Positions 44,145 to 53,356 of a stretch of DNA of 64,000 nt are shown here, one piece after another. How positions within the stretch are numbered: the stretch's first letter is position 1; each line of letters begins with the position of its first letter. The notes beneath the pieces were generated by a model. That model made no database searches. It worked only from the letters and a program-made list of their open reading frames with translations, and was not told the DNA's origin. This DNA is from Tenacibaculum lutimaris (GTDB lineage: Bacteria; Bacteroidota; Bacteroidia; Flavobacteriales; Flavobacteriaceae). The DNA lies in the NCBI RefSeq assembly GCF_003610735.1, contig NZ_RAQM01000006.1, positions 208,274 through 272,273 on the forward strand, read 5' to 3'. The translations under genes were made by a program, and so were the position numbers.

Positions 44145-45716
44145 TTAATGATGATTACTATCTTCTCCTGTGTGTTCGATGTTGTAGTAATGATAGGTTT
44201 CACTTTCGTGTAAGTAAGGGTTTCCTTTTGGTACTGGATTAGCTTTAGCAAAAGCACTAAACGTAGCAAAGATGAATAATCCTGTAAAGAATAATAATCC
44301 GCTTATTTCACCAATTCCGAATCCCCATTGACCACCAACGGTTCCTGGCATAATCATTACAAATAAGTCAATATAGTGACCTGCTAAGATTACAACACCT
44401 CCTAAGATTACAAACCAAGGTCTGCTCTTAAAATCACTGTTGATTAATAATAATACTGGGAAAATAAAGTTCATTACAACCATTGCTAAGAATGGTACTT
44501 TATATTCGTTAAAACGTAATAAGAAATACGTTGTTTCTTCTGGCATATCTGCATACCAAATTAACATGAACTGAGCAAACCATAAGTATGTCCAGAATAC
44601 TGAGAAACCAAACATAAACTTCGCTAAATCGTGAATATGACTATCGTTTACTAATGGTAATACTCCTTTTGAACGCAAGTAAATAGTTACCATAGCAATC
44701 ACTGTTAAAGCTGATACTAAGAAAGTAGCTAATACATACCATCCAAATAATGTAGAGAACCAGTGTGGGTCAATACTCATAATCCAATCCCATGACGCCA
44801 TACTTTCAGTAATCATAAAGAATACTAAGAAAATAACTGTAGCGTTGTAGTTTTTCTTGTGCTGTTTTAAATCACCATTATCTTGTGCTAAAGACCACTT
44901 TCTGATAAGGAAATAGTAAACATTCCAACCTGCTAAGTAGATAATACTTCTAATTAACCATCCTGGTGTATTTAAATACCATTTCTTACCGTCTACAATA
45001 GCATCGTAGTTTGGACTTGTAGGGTCGGTTACTCCTTCTCCCATCCAAGTAAATAAGTGGTTCATGTGCATTGCTGTTGCAATTAAGAAAACTAACATTA
45101 CTAAACTTACATAATGTAAGTTAGAAGAGATAGCTTCCATTACTCTATGTAATACTACTGACCATCCTGCTTGAGCAACGATTTGAGATCCGTAAAAAGC
45201 TAATACTAATAACGTAATTCCTAAAGAGAATAATAAAGCTACATACATTGCAGACCATGGTCTGTTTTGCATTTGGTGTAAAGCATGTTCTGCGTGAGCA
45301 TCTCCATGATCTTCACCGTGTGCTTCAGCTACTGCATGTGTTTCTTCTTTTGCTTCTGTGTGTGCTACTTCTTCCTTAACTTCAGCTTCATTAGCTTGAA
45401 CATTTGTTGAATCTTGTGCTTGTTCTGCAACATTTACTACATGTTCTTCTGCTTGTGTTGCTGTGCTATCTGCTTGAGTTTCTTCAGTAACAACTTCTTC
45501 TACATGCTCTTCAACTTTAGCTTCCTCTACATGCTCCTCTTCTGCGTGAGTAGCTGTTGCTTCATGACCACCATGGTGAGCATCTTGTTTTGCTAAAATT
45601 TCTTTTGCGTCATCTAATGTTTTAGGTGCTGAAAAGAAACTATAACCTGTTCCTAAAAGTCCTACAGCCATTAAAACAATAGCTAGCATTTTTAATTTTC
45701 CTGAAAACTGGTACAT
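44145..45716 (-). CDS. actF: Alternative Complex III subunit ActF
   Basis: Quinol:cytochrome c oxidoreductase quinone-binding subunit 2, related to ActC/NrfD. It is 523 residues. One helix near the N-terminus (about 8-28) is followed by a very unusual linker at 46-148 rich in Glu, Ala, Val and His (14 histidines by count). About nine helices follow from residue 150. The helical part matches ActF, with WSAMYVALLFSLGITLLVLAFYG and the C-terminal PKGNPYLHESETYHYYN. The linker looks like a metal-binding or unstructured insertion. It is 22 bases after actE. Confidence 0.9.
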   Translation of the reverse strand: MYQFSGKLKMLAIVLMAVGLLGTGYSFFSAPKTLDDAKEILAKQDAHHGGHEATATHAEEEHVEEAKVEEHVEEVVTEETQADSTATQAEEHVVNVAEQAQDSTNVQANEAEVKEEVAHTEAKEETHAVAEAHGEDHGDAHAEHALHQMQNRPWSAMYVALLFSLGITLLVLAFYGSQIVAQAGWSVVLHRVMEAISSNLHYVSLVMLVFLIATAMHMNHLFTWMGEGVTDPTSPNYDAIVDGKKWYLNTPGWLIRSIIYLAGWNVYYFLIRKWSLAQDNGDLKQHKKNYNATVIFLVFFMITESMASWDWIMSIDPHWFSTLFGWYVLATFLVSALTVIAMVTIYLRSKGVLPLVNDSHIHDLAKFMFGFSVFWTYLWFAQFMLIWYADMPEETTYFLLRFNEYKVPFLAMVVMNFIFPVLLLINSDFKSRPWFVILGGVVILAGHYIDLFVMIMPGTVGGQWGFGIGEISGLLFFTGLFIFATFSAFAKANPVPKGNPYLHESETYHYYNIEHTGEDSNHH

Positions 45717-45738
45717 ATCTTAACTATCTATTATAGAC

Positions 45739-46287
45739 TTATTTTAATTCGCTTCTTAATTTTTCTACGTATTGTACAACTTGCCAACGCTCGTTGTATT
45801 GTAATTGTGATGCGTGAGATCCCATTACTCCTTTACCATACATGATTACATGGTAAATATTTCCTGGAGTTAACTCTCTATCAGCGTAATTTGGGATACC
45901 GTTGAATTTATCTCTTTGAGATAATACTCCATTACCATCACCTTTTGTTCCGTGACAAGAAGCACAGTAAATATCGTATAACACCTTACCTTTTTCTAAG
46001 TTTACCTCAGTTGTTGGTAATGGGTTTTTTAATTCAGCTTTTGCTTTTTCATATCCATCGTTAGTATCAGGAATATCATAAGCTACTACACCGTTTCTGC
46101 TTACAGTACCTGCAACAGGTAATTTGTTAACCATTTTACCGTTTATCCCTTCTGCTCCATTTACGTTGTAAGGAACAGACTCATACATATCAGGCATGAA
46201 TTGTACTTGTGGTTTACGTTTATCGTTACAAGAACTTAAGCTTGTTGCTACTACAGCTAAAGCGATAATTATTTTTAAACTCTTCAT
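45739..46287 (-). CDS. actE: Alternative Complex III subunit ActE, monoheme cytochrome c lipoprotein
   Basis: 182 residues. Lipobox SLSSC with Cys20 anchors it to the membrane. One heme c site, CASCH at 108-112, has the usual GTKGDGNG after it; the axial Met is probably in the GKGVMGSH region. In ACIII this subunit lies at the exit of the electron wire and hands electrons to the oxidase. It starts 9 bases after actD. Confidence 0.95.
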   Translation of the reverse strand: MKSLKIIIALAVVATSLSSCNDKRKPQVQFMPDMYESVPYNVNGAEGINGKMVNKLPVAGTVSRNGVVAYDIPDTNDGYEKAKAELKNPLPTTEVNLEKGKVLYDIYCASCHGTKGDGNGVLSQRDKFNGIPNYADRELTPGNIYHVIMYGKGVMGSHASQLQYNERWQVVQYVEKLRSELK

Positions 46288-46296
46288 ATCTCTTTA

Positions 46297-46824
46297 TTAG
46301 TGCGTTTCTACTACGTTAATTTCTACAGCTCCTGTTGTTTCTAACAATGCCATTAACTCTTCTTCGTTTCCATGAACTGGAACTTCCATTAAGAAGTGAT
46401 CATCTGTAGTTCTTGGATCTGGGTTTTCAGCTTCTTTAAATGGCCAAATTCTACTTCTCATATAAAAAGTAATTACCATTAAGTGTGCTGCAAAGAATAC
46501 TGTTAATTCGAATAAAATTGGCACGAAAGCTGGCATGTTAGCAGCCCAAGAAAAGTTTGGTTTACCACCAATGTCTTGAGGCCAATCAGCAATCATAGTA
46601 TACCATGTTAACCAAACTGCTACTGATAAACCTGTAATACCATATAAAAAAGCAGTAATTGCTAAACGTGTAGGAGCTAAGCCCATTGCTTTGTCTAACC
46701 CATGAACTGGGAATGGACAAAATACTTCTTCAATGTGATGATTTTCTGACTTTACTTTCTTAACGGCATCCATTAAGATATCATCATCATTATATAATGC
46801 GTGAATTACTTTATTAGTGCTCAT
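46297..46824 (-). CDS. actD: Alternative Complex III subunit ActD (DUF3341)
   Basis: 175 residues from MSTNKVIHALYND. A Met 11 codons upstream lies deeper inside actC and is not preferred. A cytoplasmic ferredoxin-like domain (about 1-55, VFCPFPVHGLDKAMGL style) is followed by two membrane helices (about 60-85 and 100-130). ActD is a structural subunit of ACIII. It overlaps actC by 11 bases, implying coupled translation. Confidence 0.93.
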   Translation of the reverse strand: MSTNKVIHALYNDDDILMDAVKKVKSENHHIEEVFCPFPVHGLDKAMGLAPTRLAITAFLYGITGLSVAVWLTWYTMIADWPQDIGGKPNFSWAANMPAFVPILFELTVFFAAHLMVITFYMRSRIWPFKEAENPDPRTTDDHFLMEVPVHGNEEELMALLETTGAVEINVVETH

Positions 46825-48214
46825 TGTTCTCTTCTCTTGATTTTTTAAAATTCTCACCTGATGATTTCAAAATAGTCTTAATCTCTGCTGTAGGGATTAC
46901 TGGGAAAGTTCTTGCATATAATAAGAATAATACAAAGAAGAACCCGATAGTTCCTATGAAGATACCTACGTCTACAAACGTTGGCTCAAAACGCCACCAA
47001 GTAGATGGTAATTGTCCTTTACTTAATACAATTGCGATAATATCAAAACGCTCAAACCACATACCGATATTAATTACAATCGAGATAATGAAAGACCAGA
47101 TAAAACTTCTTCTGATTTTTTTAATCCATAATAACTGTGGTGTGAAAATGTTACAAATTAATAACGACCAGAATGCCCATCCATAAGCTCCTGCTTCTGC
47201 ACCAAACGATAAGTATGTGTAATTTTCATAAGGAGACCCTGTATACCATGCAATGAAGAATTCTGTTGCATAAGCTACTGCTACGATACCTCCTGTTAAA
47301 ATGATTACGATGTTCATATACTCTACGTGTAAACGTGTAATATATGCTTCCATGTTCGTAACCTTACGCATAATACCTAATAAGGTTTGTACCATTGCGA
47401 ATCCTGAGAAGATCGCCCCTGCTACGAAATAAGGAGGGAAAATTGTTGAGTGCCATCCTGGATTGATAGAAGTTGCGAAGTCCATCGATACAATTGTGTG
47501 TACTGAAAGTACTAATGGAGTTGCTAAACCTGCTAATACTAACGACACTTCTTCAAAACGTTGCCAGTCTTTTGCTCTACCTGACCATCCGAAAGATAAC
47601 AATGCATAAATTTTCTTTTGGAAAGGTTTAACAGCTCTATCACGAATCGTTGCAAAATCAGGTAATAAACCAGTCCACCAGAATACTAATGATACCGATA
47701 AATACGTAGAAATTGCGAATACATCCCATAATAATGGTGAGTTAAAGTTAACCCATAATGATCCGAATTGGTTAGGAATTGGTAATACCCAGTATCCGTT
47801 CCATGGACGTCCCATGTGGATAATTGGGAACAATCCTGCTTGGAATACCGCAAAGATTGTCATCGCTTCTGCAGAACGGTTAATTGCCATTCTCCATTTT
47901 TGACGGAATAATAATAATACGGCAGAGATAAGTGTACCGGCGTGACCAATACCTACCCACCATACGAAGTTGGTGATATCCCATGCCCAACCGATGTTTT
48001 TACTTAATCCCCAAACACCAATACCTGTTCCTACGGTGTAGAAGATACATCCAAATCCCCATAACATTGCTGCTAAGGAGATATAGAATGCTATATACCA
48101 ATTTTTGTTTGCTTTCCCTTCAATAGGTCTAGCAATATCTTCAGTAATATCATGGTAACTCTTGTCACCAAGTATTAAAGGTTCTCTATAAGATGATTCG
48201 TAATGAGACGACAT
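46814..48214 (-). CDS. actC: Alternative Complex III subunit ActC (NrfD-like membrane subunit)
   Basis: 466 residues with about ten membrane helices. Being NrfD/PsrC-related, it provides a quinol-binding site close to the ActB iron-sulfur clusters. Conserved segments include VGIGHAGTLISAVLLLFRQKWR, HMGRPW and the C-terminal FFFVLFLLYARTFPVI. It lies 27 bases after actB and overlaps actD by 11 bases. Confidence 0.95.
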   Translation of the reverse strand: MSSHYESSYREPLILGDKSYHDITEDIARPIEGKANKNWYIAFYISLAAMLWGFGCIFYTVGTGIGVWGLSKNIGWAWDITNFVWWVGIGHAGTLISAVLLLFRQKWRMAINRSAEAMTIFAVFQAGLFPIIHMGRPWNGYWVLPIPNQFGSLWVNFNSPLLWDVFAISTYLSVSLVFWWTGLLPDFATIRDRAVKPFQKKIYALLSFGWSGRAKDWQRFEEVSLVLAGLATPLVLSVHTIVSMDFATSINPGWHSTIFPPYFVAGAIFSGFAMVQTLLGIMRKVTNMEAYITRLHVEYMNIVIILTGGIVAVAYATEFFIAWYTGSPYENYTYLSFGAEAGAYGWAFWSLLICNIFTPQLLWIKKIRRSFIWSFIISIVINIGMWFERFDIIAIVLSKGQLPSTWWRFEPTFVDVGIFIGTIGFFFVLFLLYARTFPVIPTAEIKTILKSSGENFKKSREENNEH

Positions 48215-48241
48215 AAATCTATATACTTATTAATTTTACTA

Positions 48242-51200
48242 TTAAGCTTCGTTTGTATTTCTTACTTTCACTTGATACACTACGTTTGGTTTTGTACCAA
48301 TATAATCTAACACGTGGAAAGCTCTTTTATCTTCTTTTAACGCTGTAACTGTATCTTCAGAGTTGTTAATATCTCCAAATACCATAGCTCCAGTAGAACA
48401 AGCAGATGAACATGCTGTTTCAAACTCATCTTTGTTAACAGCTCTACCTTCTTTCTTAGCTTTTAAGATAGTAGCTTGCGTCATTTGGATACACATAGAA
48501 CATTTTTCCATAACTCCACGAGAACGAACTACTACGTCTGGGTTTAATACCATTTTTCCGTATTCATTGTTCATATTGAAGTCAAACTCGTTGTTTTCAG
48601 CATAGTTAAACCAGTTGAAACGACGAACTCTATATGGACAGTTGTTTGCACAGTAACGAGTACCTACACAACGGTTATATGCCATTTGGTTTTGACCCTG
48701 ACGACCGTGTGATGTTGCTGCTACTGGACATACTGTTTCACAAGGTGCGTGGTTACAGTGCTGACACATCATTGGTTGGAAAGCAACCTGAGGATTCTCA
48801 GCTGGGTTTTCTAAAGCATCAAATAAATCTCCCTTGCTTAATTCTAATACTTTTTCAGTATATCTTCTTTCAACTTCTTGGTTCGCTAAATTAGGATTCT
48901 GTGCTTTGAACTCTTCTAACGTCATTGTTGCTTCGTGTTGCTTATCAACAACAGTTGAAGAATAATAACGATCAATACGTAACCAAGCCATATCTCTACC
49001 AACTCTCATTTCATCTTTACCAACAACAGGAACGTTGTTTTCTGCGTGACATGCAATAACACAAGCCCCACATCCTGTACAAGATGTTAAGTCGATAGAT
49101 AAGTTGAAGTGGTGTCCTAAACTTCTATCATGCTCATCCCATAAGTCGATTTTACTTCCTTCAACTTCTTGGTGATCGTAAGAAACCATAAATGGTTTGT
49201 TCCATGTATGTTTAGGGTCTAAACTCTTATCGTTTACTTCTTTTAATGAAGCTTCTTTTAAAATATCATGACGACCAGCTAAAGTACTTTGTACTTGCAT
49301 ACAAGCAAATTTGTGCCATCCTGAAGCTTTTTCAATAGAAACATTGAATTGTACGTTGTTTCCATTTTGGTAGAAAGGATATGCATTGATACCTACTTGC
49401 ATCTCTGGTTTTAATCCTTGAGTTCTACCATAACCTAATGCTAAACCAATTGATCCTTTAGCTTGCCCTGGTTGAATGATTACTGGAATTTTATTAATTG
49501 TAACTCCATTAACCGTTACATTAGCATAGTTACCATTAATTGCTCCGTTATCTTTTACTGGATTCTCAAAACCTAACTCTTTGGCATCAGCCATAGACAT
49601 AGTTAAGTAGTTATCCCAAGAAGCACGGGTAAGAGGATCTGGTAATTCTTGTAACCAAGGGTTGTTGGCTTGTTTACCATCTCCTAATGCAGTTGATGAA
49701 TATAAGTTTAACTCAAATCCTGATGCGCTGTTAGCAGATCTTACTAATCCTACTGCTGCAGCATTTACATCTACTGTAGATTCAAAAGTAGTTGCTTCTG
49801 CAATAGTTGTAGCTTTAAAGAATCCATCATGTAATGCTTGATTCCATGAAGCTCCTCCTAAAACATTAGTACTCCAAAATTCTTTTAAAGTATCATAGTA
49901 ATTTACAGTACTACCTGTCCACTTTAATAACACATCTTGTAACTGACGTGTATTAAATAATGGTTGAATAGTAGGCTGCATTAAACTATAAACACCTTCT
50001 TTCGCCATAACATCTCCCCAACTTTCTAAGTTATGAGGTGCTGGCAATGTATATTGTGTAGCATTAGCTGTTGCATCATTCTGAGTAGATAAAGCAACAG
50101 ATAATTTTAAGTTTTTAATTCCTTCTGCAAAATCAGCGGCATTAGCTAAAGAGTAAACTGGGTTTACGTTGTAAGTAACTAAACCTTTTACTTTTCCTGC
50201 TTTAATATCTGCTACTAATTGTGCAACTTCAGTATCGTTACCTTGGCGAGTTAAGTTTACCGCTTGTGTATCGATTACTTGACTGTTTAATGCTTTGTTA
50301 ATTGCTAAAGCAATTAATTGTGCATTTTTATCATTTAACCCAGTAACTACAACTCCTTTTGAACCTGCTTTTTTAAGATCATTAGCTAATTGCTTAACTT
50401 CTGCATCAAAAACGGTTGCTTTAGAAGGAAGACTACTTCCTGTTACTGCATTATATAAATTGATTAAAGCGAAAATTTGTTCAGATGGCTTAGCAACAAT
50501 TCTTTTATCGGCACTAGCACCTGTTAAAGACATGTTACTTTCAATTTGAACGTGGTAAGACATTTTACCTGTTGCTACTCTACGACCATCTGCATAAGAT
50601 TTCTCATATCCACCTTGCCAATCCCCTAAGAAATCTGCTCCGATAGATGCGATAACTCCTGCTTTGCTAAAATCGTAGTCTGGTAAAGCTCTTTTACCAT
50701 ACATAGCTTCAAAGGCATCAGCTGTAGCACTTTCAGAAATTGCATCATATACTACATGCTTAACGTTTGGATAAGCTGCAATAAAATCTGCAATAACTTT
50801 ATCAGTAGAAGGACTTGCTAAAGTTCCTGTTAATAACACTACTGGTTCGTTAGCGTTCTTTAACTCGTTTAACTTAGCCACGATTTCTTTATCAGCATCA
50901 GCCCAAGAAATTTCAGTTTCACCTTTTCTTGGTTCTCTTAATCGTAATTTACCATCGTATAATGATAAAACCGATGCTTGCGTACGTGCGTTGGTTACTC
51001 CTCCTGCCTCTTTGTTAGGCATGATTTGAATTGGACGCCCTTCACGTGTTTTTACTAATACGTTTGCGAAATCAAAACCGTCTGCGATTGTAGTTGCGTA
51101 CCAATCAGCAACACCTACTACGATATCATTAGGTTGCACTACATAAGGAATTGATTTTCTTACTGGACCTTCACAAGCCGCTAAAGAAGCTGCTGCTGTG

Positions 51201-51382
51201 GTAAATCCAACATATTTCAAGAAATCTCTACGCGATGTTGATGAAGTTTCTAAGGTCTCTTTATCACCTAAAAACTCATCTGTAGGGATATCTTGTACAA
51301 ACTCATTATTACGTAGCGTTTCAACAATAGAACTTCCTTTAAGTTCCTCAACACTTTGCCAGTATTTTTTGTCTGAAGCCAT
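48242..51382 (-). CDS. actB: Alternative Complex III subunit ActB (iron-sulfur, molybdopterin-oxidoreductase-like)
   Basis: 1046 residues. A Tat-type signal is present but internal: SRRDFLKYVGF with RR at 51-52 and a hydrophobic stretch to LAAC70. The large B1-like half (about 80-740) resembles molybdopterin oxidoreductases but in known ACIII binds no cofactor. The C-terminal ferredoxin half has four Cys clusters: CTGCGACVIAC, CQHCNHAPCETVC, RCVGTRYCANNC and CSMCIQMTQ...CSSACSTGA. Electrons pass through these clusters from quinol to the hemes of ActA. It starts 32 bases after actA. Confidence 0.95.
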   Translation of the reverse strand: MASDKKYWQSVEELKGSSIVETLRNNEFVQDIPTDEFLGDKETLETSSTSRRDFLKYVGFTTAAASLAACEGPVRKSIPYVVQPNDIVVGVADWYATTIADGFDFANVLVKTREGRPIQIMPNKEAGGVTNARTQASVLSLYDGKLRLREPRKGETEISWADADKEIVAKLNELKNANEPVVLLTGTLASPSTDKVIADFIAAYPNVKHVVYDAISESATADAFEAMYGKRALPDYDFSKAGVIASIGADFLGDWQGGYEKSYADGRRVATGKMSYHVQIESNMSLTGASADKRIVAKPSEQIFALINLYNAVTGSSLPSKATVFDAEVKQLANDLKKAGSKGVVVTGLNDKNAQLIALAINKALNSQVIDTQAVNLTRQGNDTEVAQLVADIKAGKVKGLVTYNVNPVYSLANAADFAEGIKNLKLSVALSTQNDATANATQYTLPAPHNLESWGDVMAKEGVYSLMQPTIQPLFNTRQLQDVLLKWTGSTVNYYDTLKEFWSTNVLGGASWNQALHDGFFKATTIAEATTFESTVDVNAAAVGLVRSANSASGFELNLYSSTALGDGKQANNPWLQELPDPLTRASWDNYLTMSMADAKELGFENPVKDNGAINGNYANVTVNGVTINKIPVIIQPGQAKGSIGLALGYGRTQGLKPEMQVGINAYPFYQNGNNVQFNVSIEKASGWHKFACMQVQSTLAGRHDILKEASLKEVNDKSLDPKHTWNKPFMVSYDHQEVEGSKIDLWDEHDRSLGHHFNLSIDLTSCTGCGACVIACHAENNVPVVGKDEMRVGRDMAWLRIDRYYSSTVVDKQHEATMTLEEFKAQNPNLANQEVERRYTEKVLELSKGDLFDALENPAENPQVAFQPMMCQHCNHAPCETVCPVAATSHGRQGQNQMAYNRCVGTRYCANNCPYRVRRFNWFNYAENNEFDFNMNNEYGKMVLNPDVVVRSRGVMEKCSMCIQMTQATILKAKKEGRAVNKDEFETACSSACSTGAMVFGDINNSEDTVTALKEDKRAFHVLDYIGTKPNVVYQVKVRNTNEA

Positions 51383-51414
51383 TTATATATGTGTTTTTCT
51401 ACTTTCTAATTTGA

Positions 51415-52707
51415 TTAATAGTGGCACTTACCACACTCTTTTCCTCCTAATTGTGCAATTGTTACTTGCTCAACACCGTACTTTTTAGCTAAATCTTCAT
51501 GAATCTTAGCATAGTACTCATTACCTTTTAAGTCTACCTTAGTATCCTTATGACAGTCGATACACCAACCCATTGTTAATGGAGAATGTTGATATACTTC
51601 TTCCATTTCTTCTACTGGTCCGTGACATTTTTGACAAGCAACTCCACCTACTGTTACGTGTTGTGAGTGGTTAAAATATGCAAAATCTGGTAAATTATGA
51701 ACTCTAACCCATTTTATTGGCTTAGTATTACCTGTGTACTCTAATTTATCAGGATCCCACCCAGCAGCTTCGTAAATCTTAGCGATTTCTTTATCTAAAT
51801 CTGCTTTTACTAAGGTATGATCATCCATTACAACTTTAGTGTCATCTGCTACTTCTGAAATATTTTTATGACAGTTCATACAAACATTTACTGAAGGAAT
51901 TCCAGATGTTTTACTATGTTTAGCAGAAGAGTGACAGTACTGACAGTCAATCTTATTATCTCCTGCGTGAATTTTATGTGAAAATGCGATTGGTTGAATT
52001 GGCTGATAACCTGTATCAACACCTACTTTAAACAACGTACCGAATAAGAAGTATGCCGCCACTAAAGCACCAAAAATTACCGTTAATACTTTTAAGAATG
52101 TATTGCGCTTAATTCCTTCCCATAATTCAGCAGTTTGCCCCATTAAACCTGGAGTTTTCGGAGCTCCTTTTAATTCACTAATAGTCTTTAATAAACTACC
52201 AATAATTAAAAATGCCACAACGATTGCTGCTGCTAATATATAGATTAGCCATTGAGGAGCTTGATCTCCTTGAGGTTGACCAGCAACTTCTGCACCTGCA
52301 GCAGGAGCCTTCTTCAACTCACCAACAGTTGTATAGTACAAAATATCATCAACGTTCTGATCAGTTAACTGAGGGAATGCGTTCATACTAGAACCGTTAT
52401 ATTCCTCAAAAATCGCAATAGCATCTTTATCTCCAGAAGCTCTTAAAGCAGCATTATCTTTAATCCATGCTTTTAACCACTCATTGGTTCTTTTGTCTTC
52501 AATACCAGCTAAAGCAGGCCCTACAAGTTTTTTATCTAATTTGTGACAAGATGCACAAAGAGACTTAAATAATTTTTTTCCTTCTTTTTGACGCGCTTCG
52601 TCTACATCTTGCGAGAACGCCGAAAAACTTACTAAGAAAACTAAAAAGAAAGCTAAACTCCTTACTAGAGTTTTGGTTAACCGACTGTGATGATTCACAC
52701 TTTTCAT
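51415..52707 (-). CDS. actA: Alternative Complex III subunit ActA, multiheme cytochrome c
   Basis: 430 residues from MKSVNHHSRL; a Met 17 codons upstream would lack a proper signal. Signal segment at about 15-32. A monoheme cytochrome c domain (CASCH, 51-55) leads to two membrane helices (153-175 and 203-225). A multiheme domain follows with CQYCH (255), CMNCH (276), CQKCH (358), CIDCH (382) and CGKCH (425). That is six CxxCH in total, one more than the pentaheme ActA described for Rhodothermus. The multiheme domain forms the electron wire to ActE. First gene of the act-cox operon. Confidence 0.94.
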   Translation of the reverse strand: MKSVNHHSRLTKTLVRSLAFFLVFLVSFSAFSQDVDEARQKEGKKLFKSLCASCHKLDKKLVGPALAGIEDKRTNEWLKAWIKDNAALRASGDKDAIAIFEEYNGSSMNAFPQLTDQNVDDILYYTTVGELKKAPAAGAEVAGQPQGDQAPQWLIYILAAAIVVAFLIIGSLLKTISELKGAPKTPGLMGQTAELWEGIKRNTFLKVLTVIFGALVAAYFLFGTLFKVGVDTGYQPIQPIAFSHKIHAGDNKIDCQYCHSSAKHSKTSGIPSVNVCMNCHKNISEVADDTKVVMDDHTLVKADLDKEIAKIYEAAGWDPDKLEYTGNTKPIKWVRVHNLPDFAYFNHSQHVTVGGVACQKCHGPVEEMEEVYQHSPLTMGWCIDCHKDTKVDLKGNEYYAKIHEDLAKKYGVEQVTIAQLGGKECGKCHY

Positions 52708-52789
52708 ACTATAAAATATAAGTTTTGTATCTATTTTGGTACAATTTTTTCTGTACAACTAATTTTAATTTAGCACACAGAAAGTTGCA

Positions 52790-52797
52790 CAAAAGTA
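52790..52797 (-). promoter_or_regulatory. -7 box of the act-cox operon
   Basis: Minus-strand TACTTTTG fits TAnnTTTG exactly and would give an mRNA leader of about 75 bases before actA. It lies about 100 bases from the divergent promoter of the SPOR gene. Confidence 0.5.
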
Positions 52798-52897
52798 CTA
52801 CTTCTGTCTAAATTGTGAAATGCAAAGAGATTGCTTATTTGCAATTTATAACAATTCTAAATAATGAACATTAACAATCTATTAACGGACAAGTCGT

Positions 52898-52905
52898 TAC
52901 TTTTG
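52898..52905 (+). promoter_or_regulatory. -7 box of the SPOR-domain gene
   Basis: TACTTTTG, identical to the box driving the act operon on the other strand, 15 bases before the ATG. Confidence 0.5.
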
Positions 52906-52920
52906 TAAAAAGATTCAAAA

Positions 52921-53283
52921 ATGAAGAATAGTAGTTTAATAATAACACTTATATTTCTATTATCAGCTGGTGTTTTTAGCGTAAATGCACAATCTAAATA
53001 TGCTGACAACAAAAACATTAACTCTTTAATAGAAAAAAAGAGAGCTTACAATAAGCACAACGGAACTGGTTATAGAATACAATTATACAATGGTCAGGAA
53101 GGACGCGCTAGAAGCTTACGAAATAGATTTCAGGTTGAGTATCCTGGTATATATACCAAACTAACATATTCTGCTCCTGAATGGAAAATACAAGTTGGAA
53201 ACTATAAAACTCGTTTACATGCAGACAGAGCTTTAAATGAAATTCGCGAGAAATTCTCTGGAGCCATTGTTGTTCCTATGTAA
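52921..53283 (+). CDS. Small secreted SPOR-domain protein
   Basis: 120 residues. Signal peptide about 1-23 (ends VNAQ). A single SPOR domain at about 47-120: GYRIQLYNGQEGRARSLRNRF and WKIQVGNYKTRLHADRALNEI. SPOR domains bind peptidoglycan stripped of stem peptides, so it probably works in the periplasm at septa or in the cell wall. It is a single-gene transcript divergent from actA, with its own terminator. Confidence 0.9.
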   Translation: MKNSSLIITLIFLLSAGVFSVNAQSKYADNKNINSLIEKKRAYNKHNGTGYRIQLYNGQEGRARSLRNRFQVEYPGIYTKLTYSAPEWKIQVGNYKTRLHADRALNEIREKFSGAIVVPM

Positions 53284-53301
53284 AACAACGCTTAAATAAA
53301 T

Positions 53302-53338
53302 AAAAAAAAAGAGTGATCGTTTGATCACTCTTTTTTTT
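53302..53338. terminator. Bidirectional terminator between the SPOR gene and purF
   Basis: Arms of 16 bases (core gagtgatc / gatcactc) with a 4-base loop, flanked by A9 and T8 runs. It serves both convergent genes. Confidence 0.85.
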
Positions 53339-53356
53339 ATAACTAATACCTACTTA

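Noticed and set aside
45414..45596. Plus-strand ORF opposite the ActF insertion
   Set aside because: A Cys/Phe-rich open frame produced by the repetitive Glu/His codons on the other strand; no sign of expression.
48242..51382. Formate dehydrogenase or nitrate reductase large subunit
   Set aside because: Despite molybdopterin-oxidoreductase likeness, the gene is in a complete act operon with a fused ferredoxin half, so it is ActB.
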